Assembly: GCF_036373705.1 (NCBI RefSeq) | Contig: NC_089851.1 | Location: forward strand, 55,854,940 to 55,918,939 | Source: Amia ocellicauda | Lineage: Eukaryota > Chordata > Actinopteri > Amiiformes > Amiidae | Reading direction: 5' to 3' | DNA: 64,000 nucleotides | Shown: piece after piece, positions 52,990 to 64,000 of the stretch | Numbering within the stretch: position 1 is the first letter of the stretch | Layout of the letters: the number at the start of each line of letters is the position of its first letter | The notes under the pieces: model-generated | Told to the model about the DNA's origin: nothing | Seen by the model: the letters and a program-made list of their open reading frames with translations, nothing else | Database searches by the model: none | Made by a program: the position numbers and the translations under genes

Positions 52990-55900
52990 GACTCTCGATA
53001 TCTAACTCTCTTGCTTGCTATCGCTCCCCCAATGGTCAGTAGCATAGTAGCATAACAGCAGATCACCGACCACTGTCAATCAGATGCTTGCCTTGCCGTC
53101 CATCCATCCATCCATCTATCTATCTATCTATCTATCAATGACTCTCGATATCTAACTCTCTTGCTTGCTATCGCTCCCCCAATGGTCAGTAGCATTGTAG
53201 CATAACAGCAGATCACGGACCACTGTCAATCAGATGCTTGCCTTGCCGTCCATCCATCTATCTATCTATCTATCTATCTATGACTCTTGATATCTAACTC
53301 TCTTGCTTGCTATCGCTTCCCCAATGACAGTAGCATAGTAGCATAACAGCAGATCACGGACCACTGTCAATCAGATGCTTGCCTTGCCGTCCATCCATCC
53401 ATCTATCTATCTATCTATCTATCTATCAATGACTCTCGATATCTAACTCTCTTGCTTGCTATCGCTCCCCCAATGGTCAGTAGCATAGTAGCATAACAGC
53501 AGATCACGGACCACTGTCAATCAGATGCTTGCCTTGCCGTCCATCCATCTATCTATCTATCTATCTATGACTCTCGATATCTAACTCTCTTGCTTGCTAT
53601 CGCTCCCCCAATGGTCAGTAGCATAGTAGCATAACAGCAGATCACGGACCACTGTCAATCGGATGCTTGCCTTGCTGTCCATCCATCCATCTATCTATCT
53701 ATCTATGTAAGACTCTTGATATCTAACTCTCTTGCTTGCTATCGCTCCCCCAATGGTCAGTAGCATAGTATCATAAAAGCAGATCACGGACCACTGTCAA
53801 TCAGATGCTTGCCTTGCCGTCCATCCATCCATCTATCTATCTATCAATCTATGACTCTTGATATCTAACTCTCTTGCTTGCTATCGCTCCCCCAATGGTC
53901 AGTAGCATAGTAGCATAACAGCAGATCACGGACCACTGTCAATCAGATGCTTGCCTTGCCATCCATCCATCCATCTATCTATCTATCTATCAATGACTCT
54001 CGATATCTAACTCTCTTGCTTGCTATCGCTTCCCCAATGACAGTAGCATAGTAGCATAACAGCAGATCACGGACCACTGTCAATCAGATGCTTGCCTTGC
54101 CGTCCATCCATCCATCCATCTATCTATCTATCTATCTATGACTCTTGATATCTAACTCTCTTGCTTGCTATCGCTCCCCCAATGGTCAGTAGCATAGTAG
54201 CATAACAGCAGATCACGGACCACTGTCAATCAGATGCTTGCCTTGCCGTCCATCTATCCATCCATCTATCTATCTATGACTCTTGATATCTAACTCTCTT
54301 GCTTGTTATCGCTCCCCCAATGGTAAGTAGCATAGTAGCATTACAGCAGATCACGGACCACTGTCAATCAGATGCTTGCCTTGCCGTCCATCCATCCATC
54401 TATCTATCTATCTATCTATGACTCTCGATATCTAACTCTCTTGCTTGCTATCGCTCCCCCAATGGTCAGTAGCATAGTAGCATAACAGCAGATCACGGAC
54501 CACTGTCAATCAGATGCTTGCCTTGCCGTCCATCCATCCATCCATCTATCTATCTATCTATCTATCAATGACTCTCGATATCAAACTCTCTTGCTTGCTA
54601 TCACTCCCCCAATGGTCAGTAGCATAGTAGCATAACAGCAGATCACGGACCACTGTCAATCAGATGCTTGCCTTGCCGTCCATCCATCTATCTATCTATC
54701 TATCTATGACTCTTGATATCTAACTCTCTTGCTTGCTATCGCTCCCCCAATGGTCAGTAGCATAGTAGCATAACAGCAGATCACGGACCACTGTCAATCA
54801 GATGCTTGCCTTGCCGTCCATCCATCCATCTATCTATCTATCTATCTAAGACTCTTGATATCTAACTCTCTTGCTTGCTATCGCTCCCCCAATGGTCAGT
54901 AGCATAGTATCATAACAGCAGATCACGGACCACTGTCAATCAGATGCTTGCCTTGCCGTCCATCCATCCATCTATCTATCTATCAATCTATGACTCTTGA
55001 TATCTAACTCTCTTGCTTGCTATCGCTCCCCCAATGGTCAGTAGCATTGTAGCATAACAGCAGATCACGGACCACTGTCAATCAGATGCTTGCCTTGCCG
55101 TCCATCCATCCATCTATCTATCTATCTATCTATGACTCTCGATATCTAACTCTCTTACTTGCTTTCGCTCACCCAATGGTCAGTAGCATAGTAGCATAAC
55201 AGCAGATCACGGACCACTGTCAATCAGGTGCTTGCCTTGCCGTCCATCCATCCATCCATCTATCTATCTATCTATCAATGACTCTCGATATCGAACTCTC
55301 TTGCTTGCTATCGCTCCCCCAATGGTCAGTAGCATAGTAGCATAACAGCAGATCACGGACCACTGTCAATCAGATGCTTGCCTTGCCGTCCATCCATCCA
55401 TCCATCTATCTATCTATCTATCAATGACTCTCGATATCGAACTCTCTTGCTTGCTATCGCTACCCCCAATGCTCAGTAGCATAGTAGCATAACAGCAGAT
55501 CACGGACCACTGTCAATCAGATGCTTGCCTTGCCGTCCATCCATCCATCCATCTATCTATCTATCTATCAATGACTCTCGATATCTAACTCTCTTGCTTG
55601 CTATCACTCCCCCAATGGTCAGTAGCATAGTAGCATAACAGCAGATCACGGACCACTGTCAATCAGATGCTTGCCTTGCCGTCCATCCATCTATCTATCT
55701 ATCTATCTATGACTCTTGATATCTAACTCTCTTGCTTGCTATCGCTCCCCCAATGGTCAGTAGCATAGTAGCATAACAGCAGATCACGGACCACTGTCAA
55801 TCAGATGCTTGCCTTGCCGTCCATCCATCCATCTATCTATCTATCTATCTATGACTCTCGATATCTAACTCTCTTGCTTGCTATCGCTCCCCCAATGGTC

Positions 55901-58900
55901 AGTAGCATAGTAGCATAACAGCAGATCACGGACCACTGTCAATCAGATGCTTGCCTTGCCGTCCATCCATCCATCCATCTATCTATCTATCTATCTATCA
56001 ATGACTCTCGATATCAAACTCTCTTGCTTGCTATCACTCCCCCAATGGTCAGTAGCATAGTAGCATAACAGCAGATCACGGACCACTGTCAATCAGATGC
56101 TTGCCTTGCCGTCCATCCATCTATCTATCTATCTATCTATGACTCTTGATATCTAACTCTCTTGCTTGCTATCGCTCCCCCAATGGTCAGTAGCATAGTA
56201 GCATAACAGCAGATCACGGACCACTGTCAATCAGATGCTTGCCTTGCCGTCCATCCATCCATCTATCTATCTATCTATCTAAGACTCTTGATATCTAACT
56301 CTCTTGCTTGCTATCGCTCCCCCAATGGTCAGTAGCATAGTATCATAACAGCAGATCACGGACCACTGTCAATCAGATGCTTGCCTTGCCGTCCATCCAT
56401 TCATCTATCTATCTATCAATCTATGACTCTTGATATCTAACTCTCTTGCTTGCTATCGCTCCCCCAATGGTCAGTAGCATTGTAGCATAACAGCAGATCA
56501 CGGACCACTGTCAATCAGATGCTTGCCTTGCCGTCCATCCATCCATCTATCTATCTATCTATCTATGACTCTCGATATCTAACTCTCTTACTTGCTTTCG
56601 CTCACCCAATGGTCAGTAGCATAGTAGCATAACAGCAGATCACGGACCACTGTCAATCAGGTGCTTGCCTTGCCGTCCATCCATCCATCCATCCATCTAT
56701 CTATCTATCTATCAATGACTCTCGATATCGAACTCTCTTGCTTGCTATCGCTCCCCCAATGGTCAGTAGCATAGTAGCATAACAGCAGATCACGGACCAC
56801 TGTCAATCAGATGCTTGCCTTGCCGTCCATCCATCCATCCATCTATCTATCTATCTATCAATGACTCTCGATATCGAACTCTCTTGCTTTCTATCGCTAC
56901 CCCCAATGCTCAGTAGCATAGTAGCATAACAGCAGATCACGGACCACTGTCAATCAGATGCTTGCCTTGCCGTCCATCCATCCATCCATCTATCTATCTA
57001 TCTATCAATGACTCTCGATATCTAACTCTCTTGCTTGCTATCACTCCCCCAATGGTCAGTAGCATAGTAGCATAACAGCAGATCACGGACCACTGTCAAT
57101 CAGATGCTTGCCTTGCCGTCCATCCATCTATCTATCTATCTATCTATGACTCTTGATATCTAACTCTCTTGCTTGCTATCGCTCCCCCAATGGTCAGTAG
57201 CATAGTAGCATAACAGCAGATCACGGACCACTGTCAATCAGATGCTTGCCTTGCCGTCCATCCATCCATCTATCTATCTATCTATCTATGACTCTCGATA
57301 TCTAACTCTCTTGCTTGCTATCGCTCCCCCAATGGTCAGTAGCATAGTAGCATAACAGCAGATCACGGACCACTGTCAATCAGATGCTTGCCTTGCCGTC
57401 CATCCATCCATCCATCTATCTATCTATCTATCTATCAATGACTCTCGATATCAAACTCTCTTGCTTGCTATCACTCCCCCAATGGTCAGTAGCATAGTAG
57501 CATAACAGCAGATCACGGACCACTGTCAATCAGATGCTTGCCTTGCCGTCCATCCATCTATCTATCTATCTATCTATGACTCTTGATATCTAACTCTCTT
57601 GCTTGCTATCGCTCCCCCAATGGTCAGTAGCATAGTAGCATAACAGCAGATCACGGACCACTGTCAATCAGATGCTTGCCTTGCCGTCCATCCATCCATC
57701 TATCTATCTATCTATCTAAGACTCTTGATATCTAACTCTCTTGCTTGCTATCGCTCCCCCAATGGTCAGTAGCATAGTATCATAACAGCAGATCACGGAC
57801 CACTGTCAATCAGATGCTTGCCTTGCCGTCCATCCATCTATCTATCTATCTATCAATCTATGACTCTTGATATCTAACTCTCTTGCTTGCTATCGCTCCC
57901 CCAATGGTCAGTAGCATTGTAGCATAACAGCAGATCACGGACCACTGTCAATCAGATGCTTGCCTTGCCGTCCATCCATCCATCTATCTATCTATCTATC
58001 TATGACTCTTGATATCTAACTCTCTTGCTTGCTATCGCTCCCCCAATGGTCAGTAGCATAGTAGCATAACAGCAGATCACGGACCACTGTCAATCAGATG
58101 CTTGCCTTGCCGTCCATCCATCCATCTATCTATCTATCTATCTATGACTCTCGATATCTAACTCTCTTGCTTGCTATCGCTCCCCCAATGGTCAGTAGCA
58201 TAGTAGCATAACAGCAGATCACGGACCACTGTCAATCAGATGCTTGCCTTGCCGTCCATCCATCCATCCATCTATCTATCTATCTATCTATCAATGACTC
58301 TCGATATCAAACTCTCTTGCTTGCTATCACTCCCCCAATGGTCAGTAGCATAGTAGCATAACAGCAGATCACGGACCACTGTCAATCAGATGCTTGCCTT
58401 GCCGTCCATCCATCTATCTATCTATCTATCTATGACTCTTGATATCTAACTCTCTTGCTTGCTATCGCTCCCCCAATGGTCAGTAGCATAGTAGCATAAC
58501 AGCAGATCACGGACCACTGTCAATCAGATGCTTGCCTTGCCGTCCATCCATCCATCTATCTATCTATCTATCTAAGACTCTTGATATCTAACTCTCTTGC
58601 TTGCTATCGCTCCCCCAATGGTCAGTAGCATAGTATCATAACAGCAGATCACGGACCACTGTCAATCAGATGCTTGCCTTGCCGTCCATCCATCTATCTA
58701 TCTATCTATCAATCTATGACTCTTGATATCTAACTCTCTTGCTTGCTATCGCTCCCCCAATGGTCAGTAGCATTGTAGCATAACAGCAGATCACGGACCA
58801 CTGTCAATCAGATGCTTGCCTTGCCGTCCATCCATCCATCTATCTATCTATCTATCTATGACTCTCGATATCTAACTCTCTTACTTGCTTTCGCTCACCC

Positions 58901-61900
58901 AATGGTCAGTAGCATAGTAGCATAACAGCAGATCACGGACCACTGTCAATCAGGTGCTTGCCTTGCCGTCCATCCATCCATCCATCTATCTATCTATCTA
59001 TCAATGACTCTCGATATCGAACTCTCTTGCTTGCTATCGCTCCCCCAATGGTCAGTAGCATAGTAGCATAACAGCAGATCACGGACCACTGTCAATCAGA
59101 TGCTTGCCTTGCCGTCCATCCATCCATCCATCTATCTATCTATCTATCAATGACTCTCGATATCGAACTCTCTTGCTTGCTATCGCTACCCCCAATGCTC
59201 AGTAGCATAGTAGCATAACAGCAGATCACGGACCACTGTCAATCAGATGCTTGCCTTGCCGTCCATCCATCCATCCATCTATCTATCTATCTATCAATGA
59301 CTCTCGATATCTAACTCTCTTGCTTGCTATCACTCCCCCAATGGTCAGTAGCATAGTAGCATAACAGCAGATCACGGACCACTGTCAATCAGATGCTTGC
59401 CTTGCCGTCCATCCATCTATCTATCTATCTATCTATGACTCTTGATATCTAACTCTCTTGCTTGCTATCGCTCCCCCAATGGTCAGTAGCATAGTAGCAT
59501 AACAGCAGATCACGGACCACTGTCAATCAGATGCTTGCCTTGCCGTCCATCCATCCATCTATCTATCTATCTATCTATGACTCTTGATATCTAACTCTCT
59601 TGCTTGCTATCGCTCCCCCAATGGTCAGTAGCATTGTAGCAATACAGCAGATCACGGACCACTGTCAATCGGATGCTTGCCTTGCCGTCCATCCATCCAT
59701 CCATCTATCTATCTATCTATCAATGACTCTCGATATCGAACTCTCTTGCTTGCTATCGCTCCCCCAATGGTCAGTAGCATAGTAGCATAACAGCAGATCA
59801 CGGACCACTGTCAATCAGATGCTTGCCTTGCCGTCCATCCATCCATCCATCTATCTATCTATCTATCAATGACTCTCGATATCGAACTCTCTTGCTTGCT
59901 ATCGCTACCCCCAATGCTCAGTAGCATAGTAGCATAACAGCAGATCACGGACCACTGTCAATCAGATGCTTGCCTTGCCGTCCATCCATCCATCCATCTA
60001 TCTATCTATCTATCAATGACTCTCGATATCTAACTCTCTTGCTTGCTATCACTCCCCCAATGGTCAGTAGCATAGTAGCATAACAGCAGATCACGGACCA
60101 CTGTCAATCAGATGCTTGCCTTGCCGTCCATCCATCTATCTATCTATCTATCTATGACTCTTGATATCTAACTCTCTTGCTTGCTATCGCTCCCCCAATG
60201 GTCAGTAGCATAGTAGCATAACAGCAGATCACGGACCACTGTCAATCAGATGCTTGCCTTGCCGTCCATCCATCCATCTATCTATCTATCTATCTATGAC
60301 TCTTGATATCTAACTCTCTTGCTTGCTATCGCTCCCCCAATGGTCAGTAGCATTGTAGCAATACAGCAGATCACGGACCACTGTCAATCGGATGCTTGCC
60401 TTGCCGTCCATCCATCCATCTATCTATCTATCTATCTAAGACTCTTGATATCTAACTCTCTTGCTTGCTATCGCTCCCCCAATGGTCAGTAGCATAGTAT
60501 CATAACAGCAGATCACGGACCACTGTCAATCAGATGCTTGCCTTGCCGTCCATCCATCCATCTATCTATCTATCTATCTATGACTCTTGATATCTAACTC
60601 TCTTGCTTGCTATCGCTCCCCCAATGGTCAGTAGCATTGTAGCATAACAGCAGATCACGGACCACTGTCAATCAGATGCTTGCCTTGCCGTCCATCCATC
60701 CATCTATCTATCTATCTATCTATGACTCTTGATATCTAACTCTCTTGCTTGCTATCGCTCCCCCAATGGTCAGTAGCATAGTAGCAAAACAGCAGATCAC
60801 GGACCACTGTCAATCAGATGCTTGCCTTGCCGTCCATCCATCCATCTATCTATCTATCTATCTATGACTCTTGATATCAAACTCTCTTGCTTGCTATAGC
60901 TCCCCCAATGGTCAGTAGCATAGTAGCATAACAGCAGATCACGGACCACTGTCAATCAGATGCTTGCCTTGCCGTCCATCCATCCATCCATCTATCTATC
61001 TATCTATCTATGACTCTTGATATCTAACTCTCTTGCTTGCTATCGCTCCCCCAATGGTCAGTAGCATAGTAGCATAACAGCAGATCACGGACCACTGTCA
61101 ATCAGATGCTTGCCTTGCCGTCCATCTATCCATCCATCTATCTATCTATGACTCTTGATATCTAACTCTCTTGCTTTGTATCGCTCCCCCAATGGTAAGT
61201 AGCATAGTAGCATAACAGCAGATCACGGACCACTGTCAATCAGATGCTTGCCTTGCCGTCCATCCATCCATCTATCTATCTATCTATCTATGACTCTCGA
61301 TATCTAACTCTCTTGCTTGCTATCGCTCCCCCAATGGTCAGTAGCATAGTAGCATAACAGCAGATCACGGACCACTGTCAATCAGATGCTTGCCTTGCCG
61401 TCCATCCATCCATCCATCTATCTATCTATCTATCTATCAATGACTCTCGATATCAAACTCTCTTGCTTGCTATCACTCCCCCAATGGTCAGTAGCATAGT
61501 AGCATAACAGCAGATCACGGACCACTGTCAATCAGATGCTTGCCTTGCCGTCCATCCATCCATCCATCTATCTATGACTCTCAATATCTAACTCTCTTGC
61601 TTGCTATCGCTCCCCCAATGGTCAGAAGCAAAGTAGCATAACAGCAGATCACGGACCACTGTCAATCAGATGCTTGCCTTGCCGTCCATCCATCCATCCA
61701 TCTATCTATCTATCTATCAATGACTCTCGATATCTAACTCTCTTGCTTGCAATCGCTCCCCCAATGGTCAGTAGCATAGTAGCATAACAGCAGATCACGG
61801 ACCACTGTCAATCAGATGCTTGCCTTGCCGTCCATCCATCCATCTATCTATCTATCTATCGATGACTCTTGATATCTAACTCTCTTGCTTGCTATCGCTC

Positions 61901-64000
61901 CCCCAATGGTCAGTAGCATAGTAGCATAACAGCAGATCACGGACCACTGTCAATCAGATGCTTGCCTTGCCGTCCATCCATCCATCCATCTATCTATCTA
62001 TCTATCAATGACTCTCGATATCGAACTCTCTTGCTTGCTATCGCTACCCCCAATGCTCAGTAGCATAGTAGCATAACAGCAGATCACGGACCACTGTCAA
62101 TCAGATGCTTGCCTTGCCGTCCATCCATCCATCCATCTATCTATCTATCTATCAATGACTCTCGATATCTAACTCTCTTGCTTGCTATCACTCCCCCAAT
62201 GGTCAGTAGCATAGTAGCATAACAGCAGATCACGGACCGCTGTCAATCAGGTTCTTGCCTTGCCGTCCATCCATCCATCCATCTATCTATGACTCTCAAT
62301 ATCTAACTCTCTTGCTTGCTATCGCTCCCCCAATGGTCAGTAGCATAGTAGCATAACAGCAGATCACGGACCACTGTCAATCAGGTGCTTGCCTTGCCGT
62401 CCATCCATCCATCTGTCTATCTATCTATCTATGACTCTTGACATCTAACTCTCTTGCTTGCTATCGCTCCCCCAATGGTCAGTAGCAAAGTAGCATAACA
62501 GCAGATCACGGACCACTGTCAATCAGATGCTTGCCTTGCCGTCCATCCATCCATCTGTCTATCTATCTATCTATGACTCTTGACATCTAACTCTCTTGCT
62601 TGCTATCGCTCCCCCAATGGTCAGTAGCAAAGTAGCATAACAGCAGATCACGGACCACTGTCAATCAGATGCTTGCCTTGCCGTCCATCCATCCATCCAT
62701 CCATCTATCTATCTATGACTCTTGATATCTAACTCTCTTGCTTGCTATCGCTCCCCCAATGGTCAGTAGCATAGTAGCATAACAGCAGATCACGGACCAC
62801 TGTCAATCAGATGCTTGCCTTGCCGTCCATCCATCCATCTATCTATCTATCTATCTATGACTCTTGATATCTAACTCTCTTGCTTGCTATCGCTCCCCCA
62901 ATGGTCAGTAGCATTGTAGCATAACAGCAGATCACGGACCACTGTCAATCAGATGCTTGCCTTGCCTTGCCGTCCATCCATCTATCTATCTATCTATCTA
63001 TCTATGACTCTTGATATCTAACTCTCTTGCTTGCTATCGCTCCCCCAATGGTCAGTAGCATAGTAGCATAACAGCAGATCACGGACCACTGTCAATCAGA
63101 TGCTTGCCTTTCCGTCCATCCATCCATCCATCTATCTATCTATCTATCAATGACTCTCGATATCTAACTCTCTTGCTTGCTATCACTCCCCCAATGGTCA
63201 GTAGCATAGTAGCATAACAGCAGATCACGGACCACTGTCAATCAGATGCTTGCCTTGCCGTCCATCCATCCATCCATCTATCTATCTATGACTCTTGATA
63301 TCTAACTCTCTTGCTTGCTATCGCTCCCCCAATGGTCAGTAGCATAGTAGCATAACAGCAGATCACGGACCACTGTCAATCAGATGCTTGCCTTGCCGTC
63401 CATCAATCCATCTATCTATCTATCTATCTATCAATGACTCTCGATATCTAACTCTCTTACTTGCTATCGCTCCCCCAATGGTCAGTAGCATAGTAGCATA
63501 ACAGCAGATCACGGACCACTGTCAATCAGATGCTTGCCTTGCCGTCCATCCATCCATCCATCTATCTATCTATCTATCAATGACTCTCGATATCTAACTC
63601 TCTTGCTTGCTATCGCTCCCCCAATGGTCAGTAGCATAGTAGCATAACAGCAGATCACGGACCACTGTCAATCAGATGCTTGCCTTGCCGTCCATCCATC
63701 CATCCATCTATCTATCTATGACTCTTGTTATCTAACTCTCTTGCTTGCTATCGCTCCCCCAATGGTCAGTAGCATAGTAGCATAACAGCAGATCACGGAA
63801 CACTGTCAATCAGATGCTTGCCTTGCCGTCCATCCATCCATCCATCTATCTATCTATCTATCAATGACTCTCGATATCTAACTCTCTTACTTGCTATCGC
63901 TCCCCCAATGGTCAGTAGCATAGTAGCATAACAGCAGATGATGGACCACTGTCAATCAGATGCTTGCCTTGCCGTCCATCCATCCATCTATCTATCTATC
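50159..64000. repeat. Satellite array, block 2, runs off the window
   Basis: Same monomer family as block 1, some 90-95 further copies in the same direction. Distinct variants dominate here: CTATCAATGACTC after the tetranucleotide tract, GATATCGAACTC, GATATCAAACTC, and CGCTACCCCCAATGCTCAG. A short early monomer lacks TAACT (GATATCCTCTCTTG near 50,564 and 51,554). No gene is seen. Confidence 0.97.
54540..58900. repeat. Higher-order repeat, period about 1.44 kb
   Basis: TACCCCCAATGCTC is at 55,461 and 56,898 (1,437 bp apart) and again at 59,187 and 59,907 (720 bp apart); GATATCAAACTC recurs near 54,580, 56,012 and 57,449 at the same 1.43-1.44 kb step. Confidence 0.83.

Noticed and set aside
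33573-64000. Regular array of repeats and spacers resembling a CRISPR array
   Set aside because: Monomers are contiguous with no unique spacers, the variable part is a tetranucleotide run, and the DNA is vertebrate.

Overview
This is eukaryotic, almost certainly ray-finned fish, nuclear DNA. Evidence: LINEs of the CR1/L2 and Tx1 groups, Ty3/Gypsy elements with typical fish domain orders, a fish-type Tc1 transposon, an intron-bearing tRNA-Tyr, vertebrate telomeric TTAGGG repeats, and an intron-containing gene copy of a family I know as multicopy in fish (DUF6729-type). I cannot name the species. I see no intact cellular protein-coding gene; nearly every coding stretch is a decayed mobile element.

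Layout. 1-6.0 kb: a LINE 3' fragment, unassigned DNA, then a Tx1/L1-like LINE ORF1 split by a 3.6-kb Gypsy element with two LTRs and a 4-bp target duplication. 6.0-11.06 kb: remnant of a tandem 5S rRNA array (unit about 325 bp, minus strand) with two insertions of a Tx1-clade LINE at the same place inside the 5S gene; one copy is 3.7 kb with ORF1 and ORF2 remnants. 11.1-12.4 kb: a broken gene resembling a Maverick/Polinton (adintovirus-like) structural protein, then unassigned DNA. 12.4-19.1 kb: a nest in which a LINE was hit by a Tc1 transposon and the Tc1 was hit by a Gypsy element with integrase encoded before reverse transcriptase, followed by a second LINE. 19.1-22.05 kb: another Gypsy element (LTR, gag, protease, integrase; reverse transcriptase deleted). 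22.05-26.84 kb: a multi-exon pseudogene of the DUF6729-type family on the minus strand. 26.9-27.9 kb: microsatellites.

28.45-33.03 kb: two direct copies of a 2,566-bp unit carrying tRNA-Tyr (with intron), a non-autonomous hAT element with a perfect 8-bp target duplication and, in copy 1, tRNA-Lys. Copy 2 ends abruptly in (TTAGGG)n at 33,028. After 0.5 kb a second TTAGGG tract (33,531-33,573) runs directly into about 30 kb of satellite DNA, which continues past the window edge. The satellite monomer is about 135-170 bp with an internal (CCAT)n(CTAT)n tract, and it shows higher-order periods of about 1.15, 1.44, 2.59 and 2.86 kb. One island of 0.94 kb (49,219-50,158) with tRNA-Asn-like, tRNA-Thr(TGT) and tRNA-Thr(AGT) genes interrupts it.

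Overall the window looks like subtelomeric or heterochromatic DNA where Pol III genes (5S, tRNA), telomeric repeats, satellites and transposons are interleaved. The genes do not form a pathway; the story is insertion, deletion and amplification. Exact ends of decayed elements are approximate unless a target duplication or LTR edge is quoted.
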